The translations under genes and the position numbers were made by a program. From NCBI GenBank assembly GCA_022257805.1, contig JAKOPB010000013.1, positions 1 to 8,832 on the forward strand: a stretch of DNA of 8,832 bases, read 5' to 3'. This document shows positions 1-6,017 of the stretch, in pieces. The notes below the pieces were generated by a model. That model ran no database searches. It saw only the letters and a list, made by a program, of their open reading frames with translations, and had not been told where the DNA came from. Every line of letters starts with the position of its first letter. The stretch's first letter is position 1. This DNA comes from Nanobdellati archaeon. Lineage in GTDB: Archaea > Aenigmatarchaeota > Aenigmatarchaeia > PWEA01.

Positions 1-1
1 T

Positions 2-694
2 AGGCTTTCTGGCCTGGAGGACGTGGGTGTTGTTTCCATGCAGACCAACGGTATGCTTCTGGATAAAAAAATGGTGAAAAAACTGGAGGAGGCGGGCATG
101 GACAGGGTAAACCTTACAATAAACTCCCTGGATGAGAAAACGGCAAAGTTTATGGCAGGAACCGAAAGATACAATCTCGACAAAGTCCTGGACAGTGCAG
201 AAACCATAGCTAACAGTGATGTAGATCTACTGATAGCCCCGGTATGGATCAACGGTCTTAACGATGAGGATATAGAAGAAGTGATAAGATACGCCAAGAG
301 AAAAAGCGCAGGCGAAAATTGGCCTGGTCTCGGAATTCAAAAGTACAGGGAACATAGGAACGGAAGAAGTGTTGACGACTATGAAGAAGTTTCGTGGAAA
401 AAGTTTTACGACAGCTTGGAGAGGATGGAGGAAAGGCACGGTACCAAACTTATACTTCAACCCGAAGACTTTGGTATAGAGAGGATGAGTTTTTCACTCC
501 CAAAGGTATTTGAAAGAGGAGAAAAAACAGGCGTTAAGGTACTGGCACCTGGGTGGAATCCTGGACAGAAGTTAGGCGTATCGAACCACAGGACGATAAC
601 CATACTTAACGGAAGAAACATCCCGGTTGGTGAAAGGGTTACCGTGGAGATACTGAAAAGCAAGCATAATCTGTATCTTGGCAAAGCAGTTTAA
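2..694 (+). CDS. Radical SAM family protein, COG2100-like, 3' part only
   Basis: The frame is open to the left edge of the window, so this is the C-terminal 230 residues of a longer gene; the GTG at 23 is an internal Val codon. The N-terminal part with the CX3CX2C iron-sulphur/SAM motif lies outside. What is visible matches the second half of archaeal radical SAM proteins of the COG2100 type as I recall them: a strand reading VNLTINSLDEKTAK, then LLIAPVWINGLND, LGIQKYREHRNGR, a DFGI segment and an APGW..GQ.LGV segment. The last ~35 residues (RTITILNGRNIPVGERVTVEIL and onward) resemble a small TRAM/OB-like beta-barrel, common at the end of RNA-modifying radical SAM enzymes. The substrate of COG2100 proteins is not known to me. 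A T-run follows the stop. Family assignment is fairly firm; the exact reaction is unknown. Confidence 0.8.
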   Translation, partial: RLSGLEDVGVVSMQTNGMLLDKKMVKKLEEAGMDRVNLTINSLDEKTAKFMAGTERYNLDKVLDSAETIANSDVDLLIAPVWINGLNDEDIEEVIRYAKRKSAGENWPGLGIQKYREHRNGRSVDDYEEVSWKKFYDSLERMEERHGTKLILQPEDFGIERMSFSLPKVFERGEKTGVKVLAPGWNPGQKLGVSNHRTITILNGRNIPVGERVTVEILKSKHNLYLGKAV

Positions 695-705
695 TCCATA
701 TCCAT

Positions 706-712
706 ATTTTTT
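706..712 (+). terminator. Probable U-tract terminator after the radical SAM gene
   Basis: A run of six T lies about 12 nt downstream of the stop codon at 694, with no stem-loop before it. Archaeal RNA polymerase can terminate on short U-tracts without a hairpin. Placement fits, but T-runs are common in AT-rich gaps. Confidence 0.35.
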
Positions 713-739
713 GCGGTCGACGTCCAAAATAACCCAATC

Positions 740-748
740 TTTTAAATA
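740..748 (+). promoter_or_regulatory. TATA box for the 57-aa ORF
   Basis: TTTTAAATA sits 32-40 nt before the ATG at 780. A start of transcription ~26 nt downstream of its centre would give a leader of about 10-12 nt, just enough to carry the GGTGA site at 771-775. Confidence 0.5.
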
Positions 749-770
749 GTAGGAGTGGTAATTACTAATT

Positions 771-775
771 GGTGA
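771..775 (+). promoter_or_regulatory. GGTGA Shine-Dalgarno site, fixes start at 780
   Basis: GGTGA followed by CAAA and the ATG. It is complementary to the usual archaeal 16S 3' end (AUCACCUCC). The same arrangement, GGTGATAAAATG, precedes the gene at 8183, which supports both as real starts. Confidence 0.55.
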
Positions 776-779
776 CAAA

Positions 780-953
780 ATGACGGAGTATATAAATTCC
801 AATGGATATGAAGAAGGTCTGGAGGTCGTTTCGCTGGGAAGATCACCTGTTGATATTTCCGAAGAAGGATGTCACAGAAGGATTCCTTCGAGCGACGATA
901 GTAGATCTCCAACTACCGTCAGGGACGTCGACGAAGTATATAAAGACTTCTGA
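780..953 (+). CDS. Small hypothetical protein, 57 aa
   Basis: ATG at 780, TGA at 951-953. The peptide begins MTEYINSNGYEEG, has a single Cys (C31), a Ser/Asp/Arg-rich middle (SSDDSRSPTT) and ends DEVYKDF. It has no membrane segment or recognisable domain. Reality is supported by a TATA-like element at 740-748 and a GGTGA site spaced 4 nt from the ATG, both matching other genes in the window. It ends 28 bp from the convergent stop of the gene at 982-1461. Against it: it is short and I know no homologue. If real it is probably a small soluble, partly disordered acidic protein. Confidence 0.5.
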   Translation: MTEYINSNGYEEGLEVVSLGRSPVDISEEGCHRRIPSSDDSRSPTTVRDVDEVYKDF

Positions 954-981
954 GGTACTCTGTACGTAAACCTGGCTGAAA

Positions 982-1461
982 TCATTGATCTGTGTACTTT
1001 CGTAAAGATCCGTTTTCCAGGGCCTTTTCAATTTCTTCCAGGCAGTTTTCGTTGTAGTCTTCCGGTACTTCAGCTCCTGACATGTAGATGCACAAGCTCT
1101 CTTCTTCGTCTGATAGCTTTTCTGCAGCTATACCCGGACCTTCCGGGTGTTTTAAAAGAGTTCTGAAAGGCTCGTTGAAACCACTCTCGCGGTAGAATAT
1201 GTCCAGCTCATCCCTCGCCTTGGAAACTTCTCTGAGAGAATCATACACTTCCTGGAGATCTATGTCATCCACGTATCCAAAGAAACCGTCTTCTGTTTCT
1301 CCTTCGAGGGCCTTGAGTAGTTCGTAGTATCCTATCACAGGAACTTTAACATCTTCCAGTCCGTTGTTTTGGTTTTCGATGGCGAAGATGGCTTTTGCAT
1401 CTTTTATGATATTTTCGGTGTTGTTTTCACGAAGTTCTTCAGAAGTTTCGTCCTCTGACAT
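982..1461 (-). CDS. Acidic hypothetical protein, 159 aa
   Basis: Start ATG at 1461-1459, preceded by a TATA-like element at 1484-1492, so probably leaderless. The protein is strongly acidic: the N-terminal ~15 residues (MSEDETSEELREN) and the C-terminal third are rich in Glu/Asp. The middle has a more ordered look, with a hydrophobic strand KVPVIGYYELLKAL (about residues 39-52), an acidic FFGYVDDIDL stretch and a helix around residues 68-90. There are two cysteines in the C-terminal part and no membrane segment. I do not recognise the family. It is divergent from the 459-aa gene at 1573 across a 111-bp shared intergenic region; that other protein opens with the similar residues MSEED, but this may be no more than a common acidic start. 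Confidence 0.8.
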   Translation of the reverse strand: MSEDETSEELRENNTENIIKDAKAIFAIENQNNGLEDVKVPVIGYYELLKALEGETEDGFFGYVDDIDLQEVYDSLREVSKARDELDIFYRESGFNEPFRTLLKHPEGPGIAAEKLSDEEESLCIYMSGAEVPEDYNENCLEEIEKALENGSLRKYTDQ

Positions 1462-1483
1462 AAGACCTTACATGTTTTAAGGC

Positions 1484-1492
1484 ATTTAAATT
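1484..1492 (-). promoter_or_regulatory. TATA box for the 159-aa gene
   Basis: AATTTAAAT on the minus strand, centred about 27 nt before the ATG at 1461; implies a leaderless or nearly leaderless transcript. Confidence 0.5.
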
Positions 1493-1542
1493 GTTTACTG
1501 TTTTTCCCTCAATCTTAACACCCCGGGCCCTATAGCTCTTGA

Positions 1543-1551
1543 TACTTAAGT
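1543..1551 (+). promoter_or_regulatory. TATA box for the 459-aa gene
   Basis: TACTTAAGT centred about 26 nt before the ATG at 1573, with no Shine-Dalgarno site between; a leaderless transcript is expected. A second AT-rich stretch (GTTTTAAG, 1550-1557) is slightly too close to the start. Confidence 0.45.
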
Positions 1552-1572
1552 TTTAAGTTCAATAATATAGAC

Positions 1573-2952
1573 ATGTCAGAGGAAGACTATATCAAAATCT
1601 CCGAAGACTATATCGGTCAGAAAGGTAGGATCGCAGGAGATCTTAGATACGACGGCGAGAACTTCTATCTCAACACAGACGACCTCACCTCTGCAAGGGT
1701 TTGTGGATTACAGGAATCCGATATCGAGGACAAGATCGGTGATGAGGGACTTAAGGATGGGGTAAAGGTCGAGTTAAGGGGCAGGCTTGATACCACAGAG
1801 CCCTACGGCAAAGAGTATTTTCTTGAGGCAGATTCGGAATCTCTGAAACAGGAGAAACGTGGTCTGAAAAAAGAAAGGATAGAGAAGCTGGCCGAGTATT
1901 TGGTACCATTTGTCGGACAATATGAAGACGTGGTAAATCCAGATGGTGTACCACTAAGGGTCCTGCGTAGAGATTTCAGCAAGGTTAGCTCCCGGAAGAT
2001 CAGACAGTCTATAATAAACAGATTAGAAAGTGAAGGTGAGAATAAACTGTACCGTACGAGAGTAAGAACAGAAAGAGGCAGAGAAGCCGGAGTAACAACA
2101 AGGGAACCTCCGGAGAAAATTACCGAGGAGCTCCGTGAAGCAGGAGAGATAGATTTGAAAGGCAAATGGAACAGAGTTTACAGATCAAAGAGGGAGGAAG
2201 AGATAACTGCTCCTGAAACCAAATACAGTTACAGGGTTTTCTCCGGTCTTCCTGAGCTCTTTATGCGTCATGCAAAGAGACATGATGAGGAGCTCAAGAC
2301 CTGGGTAAAGGATAAACTTTCCGACGAGGAGCGTGGAACGTTTGCATGGTCACTTGAAGGCGTTGATCCGGAATCGCAGCCAGGAGAAAGGGAGATTGAA
2401 TACAGCATCGAAGTTTCAGATGGAAAGGCCAGGCTGGACATGGAGATTATTTTGAGGAAAAGAATTAACTGTGTGTGGCCTGTAGACCCTATGGAGGCGG
2501 ATAAATACATGGAGGCGGTCCTGGGAAGTGGTGAGAACCAGAAGCGAGGAAAGCTGATTGAAAGAGCCCAGAAGGGTGAAGAACTTGCCGAGTATGCTGC
2601 AGATCTCATACTCGATGAAGAGGAGGAGTTTGATTTCGATAACTGGAAGAGAAACTTCGAAGAATACAGAGGTTTTTTGATCTCCAAGGAAACTCCCATG
2701 GACTATTATGAAAGACCCAAGGACAGGAGAAAAGTGTCGATTGGTTCAGACCCGTTTTTAGCCGAGTTGGATAGATACGTGGATTCCATGAAAGGCGGTC
2801 CGGAAGAGGACGAAACAGTTTCAGAGACAAAGAAAGAGTTAAAGAAGGATACGGAAACTGCAAAAACCAACTGTATCGGGGCAGTTGATGAATTCTTGGA
2901 CTACGTGAAGGGGGCTACTTTTGGAAGGATATCGTCAGGTTTGAAGGAATAG
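1573..2952 (+). CDS. Hypothetical protein, 459 aa, OB-like N-terminus and winged-helix-like middle
   Basis: I do not recognise this family. Residues ~10-87 alternate short strands with turns (KGRIAGDLRYDG, FYLNTDDL, KVELRGRLDT, KEYFLEAD), which resembles an OB-fold. Residues ~100-180 show helix (IEKLAEYLVPFVG), helix (LRVLRRDF), a basic helix (SSRKIRQSIINRLESEG) and a basic beta-wing with TRVRTERGREAG; this looks like a winged helix and is the most basic part of the protein. Residues ~215-300 contain helices and strands ending EIILRKRINCVWPVDP. Residues ~306-405 are helical and acidic with EEEEFDFDNW. The end (410-432) is a charged linker, then a short helix and a terminal cap. OB plus winged helix suggests nucleic-acid binding, but no catalytic motif is visible and this is inference from pattern only. 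Codon use matches its neighbours. Confidence 0.85.
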   Translation: MSEEDYIKISEDYIGQKGRIAGDLRYDGENFYLNTDDLTSARVCGLQESDIEDKIGDEGLKDGVKVELRGRLDTTEPYGKEYFLEADSESLKQEKRGLKKERIEKLAEYLVPFVGQYEDVVNPDGVPLRVLRRDFSKVSSRKIRQSIINRLESEGENKLYRTRVRTERGREAGVTTREPPEKITEELREAGEIDLKGKWNRVYRSKREEEITAPETKYSYRVFSGLPELFMRHAKRHDEELKTWVKDKLSDEERGTFAWSLEGVDPESQPGEREIEYSIEVSDGKARLDMEIILRKRINCVWPVDPMEADKYMEAVLGSGENQKRGKLIERAQKGEELAEYAADLILDEEEEFDFDNWKRNFEEYRGFLISKETPMDYYERPKDRRKVSIGSDPFLAELDRYVDSMKGGPEEDETVSETKKELKKDTETAKTNCIGAVDEFLDYVKGATFGRISSGLKE

Positions 2953-2961
2953 ATTTTTATT
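2953..2961 (+). promoter_or_regulatory. TATA box for the 71-aa membrane protein
   Basis: ATTTTTATT starting one base after the previous stop codon and centred ~27 nt before the ATG at 2984. The 31-bp gap is therefore filled by a promoter rather than an operon link. Confidence 0.45.
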
Positions 2962-2983
2962 TGCTCCAGACGAGTTACTATAC

Positions 2984-3199
2984 ATGATAGGACCTAAGGG
3001 ATTTTTTGCCCTGGCCGTGCCTTTGACGTTTTCCATGTACATGCTTTTGTTAGGTGTTCAGGGCAAAGGTATACTTTCCACATGGATTTCCGGTAGCATG
3101 GTTACAATCTTCAGTGTTTTAACGGTTGTTGCTCTTCTGAGGTTAGGCGAAAAGGAGGAAGAGAGGCTTCTGTCTGATCATATGCATATACGGGATTAG
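2984..3199 (+). CDS. Small two-helix membrane protein, 71 aa
   Basis: Two hydrophobic helices: about residues 6-25 (GFFALAVPLTFSMYMLLLGV) and 32-52 (LSTWISGSMVTIFSVLTVVA), joined by a short GKG-containing loop, followed by a charged tail LGEKEEERLLSDHMH. The charged C-terminal end and hairpin shape suggest a small integral membrane protein with both ends on the same side. There is no known family signature that I can name. The start is supported by a TATA-like element ~27 nt upstream and no leader. Its TAG stop (3197-3199) directly abuts the TAA of the convergent PH-domain gene, leaving no room for a terminator between them. Confidence 0.7.
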   Translation: MIGPKGFFALAVPLTFSMYMLLLGVQGKGILSTWISGSMVTIFSVLTVVALLRLGEKEEERLLSDHMHIRD

Positions 3200-3724
3200 T
3201 TACTGGTGTACTGCTGCAATATTCCCACCGCCCATGACCTCCCTCATCCTGCTGTCGATCAAGTCATGTACCTCTCCTGCATTGGGTATTCCCTTTATTA
3301 TGAAGAAGTCCTGACCGGCATCAACCCTGACATCACCAACACCGACTATTTTTTCCAGAAATGGTCTGTGTATACCACATCTCTGTAGTTTCATGAAGGG
3401 TAGATTCGTACTTCTGTTGGCGAATACACCTATGTCCTCGTAAATTGCTGTATCGGTTATTATGTATTTTTCCACATATCTCCTCGCCTCCGCATAGACG
3501 AAAAAAATCAAGGCTGCAGAGAAGAAAAAGGCCGATCCAAGAAGTTCTGGATTCAGAAGTTCTTCTTGAAAGGGAAAGTTCCAGTCAAATAACAACAGAA
3601 CGACAGCTATTATAAACCAGACCAGTGCTGCTGTATATTCTCTTACAAAGCGCCTCCTGGCTGGTTTGAAGCTCATAAGTATTTCCTCTTCCGACTCTTC
3701 CAGTCTTTCCTTCAATGACGGCAT
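3200..3724 (-). CDS. Membrane protein with bacterial-type PH domain (YdbS/DUF304-like)
   Basis: 174 aa. An N-terminal amphipathic/basic stretch (SLKERLEESEEEILMSFKPARRRF) precedes two membrane helices at about 31-47 (TAALVWFIIAVVLLLFD) and 61-78 (LLGSAFFFSAALIFFVYA). Residues ~86-160 carry the bPH2 pattern: YIITDTAIYEDIGVF, then NRSTNLPFMKLQRCGIHRPF, an IVGVGDVRVDAGQ strand and the closing IKGIPNAGEVHDLI helix, as in YdbS/YdbT proteins. Members of this family are membrane-bound and of largely unknown role; some are linked to envelope stress or lipid traffic in bacteria. The domain faces the cytoplasm by the usual topology. The start ATG at 3724 is 26 nt below a TATA-like element. The C-terminal GGGN tail is Gly-rich. 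Family fairly sure, function unknown. Confidence 0.88.
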   Translation of the reverse strand: MPSLKERLEESEEEILMSFKPARRRFVREYTAALVWFIIAVVLLLFDWNFPFQEELLNPELLGSAFFFSAALIFFVYAEARRYVEKYIITDTAIYEDIGVFANRSTNLPFMKLQRCGIHRPFLEKIVGVGDVRVDAGQDFFIIKGIPNAGEVHDLIDSRMREVMGGGNIAAVHQ

Positions 3725-3745
3725 GTTATCACAGGCTTAACTATA

Positions 3746-3754
3746 GAATATTTA
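3746..3754 (-). promoter_or_regulatory. TATA box for the PH-domain gene
   Basis: TAAATATTC on the minus strand, centred 26 nt before the ATG at 3724. A further AT-rich AAATTTAAACC lies upstream near 3764-3774 and could be an alternative or regulatory element. Confidence 0.45.
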
Positions 3755-3789
3755 GACCGCTGGTTTAAATTTCTAAGAAATATCAAAAA

Positions 3790-3798
3790 GAATAAAAG
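3790..3798 (+). promoter_or_regulatory. TATA box for the 136-aa gene
   Basis: GAATAAAAG centred 26 nt before the ATG at 3820; back to back with the minus-strand promoter at 3746-3754 in a 95-bp divergent gap. Confidence 0.45.
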
Positions 3799-3819
3799 TT
3801 TCAGGTACAGTTTATAACC

Positions 3820-4230
3820 ATGAGCTCCCCACAGGATTTGGAAAGGTTTAAATATAACAAGGATTTTCCACCGGATGTGGATTCCGTTGTAAAGATTACA
3901 GAAGTAAATTCCGGTAATGTTGATGAGGCGGAGGGCTTTACCAAGAAGATTTCGGTAGATACATACGAAGAGAGGGATGACGACTTAAAGCGTTTGGAAT
4001 ACGAAATTTTGTTAGATAAGGAGGGCAACGCAAAACTCAAAAGCAAGTACCAGTTTCCTTCTATAAAAATTCTCTACTGTTCTGGTGCGGACATCCGGAG
4101 AGATGATGAGATACCCGACTTTCTGAGAGATGAACTGGAGAAACTGTATGGGGATAACATATCCTTTGAAGATGAAGGTTTGAGTTTTCCGGAATGTGTA
4201 AAAGGCCTGTCAGAATTTTTTAGTAGATGA
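3820..4230 (+). CDS. Hypothetical acidic protein, 136 aa
   Basis: I do not recognise it. The N-terminal half looks beta-rich with repeated strand-turn patterns (DSVVKITEVNSG, FTKKISVDTYEE, RLEYEILLDKEG, NAKLKSKYQF), so a small antiparallel beta-sandwich or barrel is likely. The second half has a strand IKILYCSGADI, then a helix IPDFLRDELEKLYG, and ends with the helix CVKGLSEFFSR. Two Cys (in LYCSG and PECVKG) could pair or bind metal. There is no signal peptide or membrane helix. Start chosen at ATG 3820 because a TATA-like element lies 26 nt upstream. It is 35 bp upstream of the MBL-fold gene, but that gene has its own promoter-like element in the gap. Confidence 0.78.
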   Translation: MSSPQDLERFKYNKDFPPDVDSVVKITEVNSGNVDEAEGFTKKISVDTYEERDDDLKRLEYEILLDKEGNAKLKSKYQFPSIKILYCSGADIRRDDEIPDFLRDELEKLYGDNISFEDEGLSFPECVKGLSEFFSR

Positions 4231-4234
4231 AAAC

Positions 4235-4243
4235 CTATTTAAG
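4235..4243 (+). promoter_or_regulatory. TATA box for the MBL-fold gene
   Basis: CTATTTAAG centred ~27 nt before the ATG at 4266, in the 35-bp gap after the preceding stop; suggests independent leaderless transcription. Confidence 0.5.
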
Positions 4244-4265
4244 TTTTTCTCTGAAATACTAACCT

Positions 4266-4910
4266 ATGCGGATAACTGATAATATACTACTACTCAACGG
4301 CGCCGGAATGGATTCAAATGTCTACTGTGTAGATAGCGAGCTCCTGGTGGACGCCGGTACGGGAACCTTCGTTGAAGAAACATTGGAGCAGATGGACAGG
4401 TTCGACGTGGACAAAAACAACATCAAAAAGATATTACTGACACACGAACACTTCGATCACACCGGAGCTGCAAAAGAGTTCAAGGAAAAGCTCGGCGCCA
4501 ATTTAATTGCTCATGATAAAGCTGAACTCAATGAGGAAACAAGTATGTGCAGTTTTTTCGATGCCGACTTCAAACCACCGAAAGTGGACGAACGTATCGA
4601 AGAAGGCGATGTAGTCAGTACAGAAAATTATTCGTTCAAGGTCTTCCACATGCCTGGACATTCTCCGGGTTCCATAGTTCTCTGGGACGAGGATAAAAGG
4701 GTTCTTATATCAGGCGATCTCATCTTCACCGATGGATTTGGAAGGACGGATATACCAGGCGGGGACGAAGAAGCCATAAAGGAATCTCTTAGGAGGGTAA
4801 AAGATTTTGGTAAGATATCCGTGCTACTACCGGGTCATGGAACACCAGCCTCCGAGAACAATATCTACGACGACGGGACTATAGAAAATATACTTTCTCA
4901 GATAAAGTAG
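4266..4910 (+). CDS. Metallo-beta-lactamase fold hydrolase, glyoxalase II (YcbL)-like
   Basis: 214 aa, the usual length for single-domain glyoxalase-II-like enzymes. All seven metal ligands of a binuclear site are visible: H60, H62, D64 and H65 in THEHFDH, H132 in MPGHSPGS, D151 in ISGDLIF and H191 in LLPGHG. The segment GFGRTDIPGGDEE (157-169) is the GRTDxPGGD signature of the YcbL/type II hydroxyacylglutathione hydrolase branch. The long C-terminal substrate-binding domain of classical glyoxalase II is absent. Expected role: cytoplasmic Zn/Fe-dependent hydrolysis of a thioester, perhaps of a low-molecular-weight thiol other than glutathione, since archaea generally lack glutathione. Flavodiiron or RNase (beta-CASP) members are excluded by length and motifs. 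The true substrate is not decided by sequence. Confidence 0.93.
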   Translation: MRITDNILLLNGAGMDSNVYCVDSELLVDAGTGTFVEETLEQMDRFDVDKNNIKKILLTHEHFDHTGAAKEFKEKLGANLIAHDKAELNEETSMCSFFDADFKPPKVDERIEEGDVVSTENYSFKVFHMPGHSPGSIVLWDEDKRVLISGDLIFTDGFGRTDIPGGDEEAIKESLRRVKDFGKISVLLPGHGTPASENNIYDDGTIENILSQIK

Positions 4911-4938
4911 AATTTAAAATTGAATGGATATCCAAAGG

Positions 4939-5211
4939 CTACTGATCTTTTTCTGCTTCACCGATATAACTTCCTGAACTGTTCAAAAAGAAGATTTTTT
5001 CATCTTCTTCACTGTACATCGCCTGTGCGTATATAGGATTTGTCTTGACATCCCAATCCACTATCATGTAGTCGTCAGGAAGTTCTTTTTTAAGATCTTT
5101 CTTGCTCTTCGTTTCCATAGATGAAAGAGGAACATATCCCTCGTCGTTCAGCTTGTCCTTGAGATTTTCTCCCGTTCCTTTCTCCTTCCTCCACTTCTCT
5201 ATGTCGAACAT
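4939..5211 (-). CDS. Hypothetical protein, 90 aa
   Basis: The frame could also start at a TTG at 5220, but I place the start at ATG 5211-5209: a TATA-like element at 5242-5253 predicts transcription starting near 5222, and a TGAGGA site at 5219-5224 stands at leader distance. The protein begins MFDIEKWRKEKG, has a charged N-terminal half (LKDKLNDEG, KSKKDLKKELPDD) and a C-terminal half with strands (YMIVDWDVKTNPIYAQAMY and KIFFLNSSGSYIGE). That C-terminal pattern resembles a small beta-sheet domain. No family is recognised, and no membrane segment or metal motif is visible. It converges with the MBL-fold gene, 28 bp apart, and lies 86 bp downstream of the reductase gene on the same strand, with its own promoter. 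Confidence 0.75.
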   Translation of the reverse strand: MFDIEKWRKEKGTGENLKDKLNDEGYVPLSSMETKSKKDLKKELPDDYMIVDWDVKTNPIYAQAMYSEEDEKIFFLNSSGSYIGEAEKDQ

Positions 5212-5241
5212 GGGGCACAATCCTCAAAAAAAAGTTTACGG

Positions 5242-5253
5242 TTATATTTATAC
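5242..5253 (-). promoter_or_regulatory. TATA box for the 90-aa gene
   Basis: GTATAAATATAA on the minus strand, the strongest TATA match in the window; with the start at 5211 it leaves a leader of about 10 nt bearing GAGG. Confidence 0.55.
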
Positions 5254-5297
5254 GCAAATTTTTTTATATTTGAACTGAATTAGAAGAGATTTGTTTA

Positions 5298-6017
5298 TCA
5301 ATTGTCTCCTTTGCCAGGAATCATCCAGTTCTCGTACCTTACGTTTGTCTCAGGAACATCCAAATTCTGAAGGAGTTCATTCATCGCGTCTATCATCGGC
5401 GGCGGTCCGCATATATACCAGATCTTTTCACCCGGTTTGTCCACATATTTAGTCACCATTTCCCTGTCTATGATCCCGGTTTCACCGTCCCAGTCCTCCG
5501 GCCAGTCGTCACTCAGTGTGCTCACTATATTGAATTTTTCCATCTGATTTATTTCCTTTAGTTCGTCCTCAAAGATTATGTCTTCTTTGGTTCTGTTGCT
5601 GAAGATTAGGGTCATATGGTTCTCGAGATCTAGATCCACTGCGTACCTAATAGCAGATATAAAGGGAGTAATCCCCGATCCACCCGCCAGAAAGACGACG
5701 TCCTCCTCCACGGTCTCATCAAAGTTCAGTAACTCACCTCTGGGACCGTCTAGTAGTAGCCTGTCACCGACCCCCAGGTTGTGCATCGTCGATGTGAATT
5801 CACCTATCCTCTTTATGGTCAGCTCTACGTAGTTCTTTGTTGGAGAATTCGCGTAGGTAAACGGTTTTTTTGTACCTTTGTGTTCCTCTGAACCGATTAT
5901 GGACACCAAGCAGTACTGTCCTGGAGTAAAATTTACTCTCTGTTCTGGATCTAGCCTGAAGGTTTTGACATCGTGCGTTTCGTTCTTTATGTCCCTTACC
6001 TCTGCTTCAACCTTCAT
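5298..6017 (-). CDS. FAD/NAD(P)H oxidoreductase, ferredoxin-NADP reductase superfamily
   Basis: 239 aa from the ATG at 6017. Residues ~1-100 form the FAD-binding barrel: TPGQYCLVSI (31-40), the flavin motif KPFTYANS (51-58, in place of the usual RxYS) and the pyrophosphate-binding GEFTSTMHN (72-80). Residues ~106-235 form the nucleotide-binding domain: FLAGGSGITPF (109-119), LIFSNRTKEDIIF (137-149) and YICGPPPM (201-208). There is no fused [2Fe-2S] or haemoglobin domain, so it needs a separate partner. The gene overlaps the preceding rubredoxin-like gene in TGATG (stop 6019-6017, start 6017-6015), so translation is probably coupled and the rubredoxin-like protein is the obvious electron acceptor. 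PyrK-type and sulfide-dehydrogenase-type proteins belong to the same superfamily, but no C-terminal Cys cluster is present here. The TTG at 6020 lies inside the upstream stop junction and is not needed. Confidence 0.92.
   Translation of the reverse strand: MKVEAEVRDIKNETHDVKTFRLDPEQRVNFTPGQYCLVSIIGSEEHKGTKKPFTYANSPTKNYVELTIKRIGEFTSTMHNLGVGDRLLLDGPRGELLNFDETVEEDVVFLAGGSGITPFISAIRYAVDLDLENHMTLIFSNRTKEDIIFEDELKEINQMEKFNIVSTLSDDWPEDWDGETGIIDREMVTKYVDKPGEKIWYICGPPPMIDAMNELLQNLDVPETNVRYENWMIPGKGDN

Noticed and set aside
716..932. 10-bp inverted repeat GTCGACGTCC (716-725) / GGACGTCGAC (923-932) flanking the 57-aa ORF, as mobile-element ends
   Set aside because: Matches of this length are expected by chance in a window of this size, the repeat is itself near-palindromic, there are no target duplications, and one copy lies within the ORF.
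1521..1530. CCCCGGGCCC patch as an operator or element end
   Set aside because: Overlapping short GC palindromes only; no partner repeat and no conserved position relative to either divergent promoter.
1803..2863. Minus-strand open frames inside the 459-aa gene (120, 143, 85 codons)
   Set aside because: Ser/Leu/Phe-rich translations typical of antisense of Glu/Lys/Arg-rich coding sequence; no promoter or SD support.
5218..5220. TTG start for the 93-aa version of the orphan gene
   Set aside because: The ATG at 5211 fits the predicted transcription start and a GAGG site; TTG is less likely.
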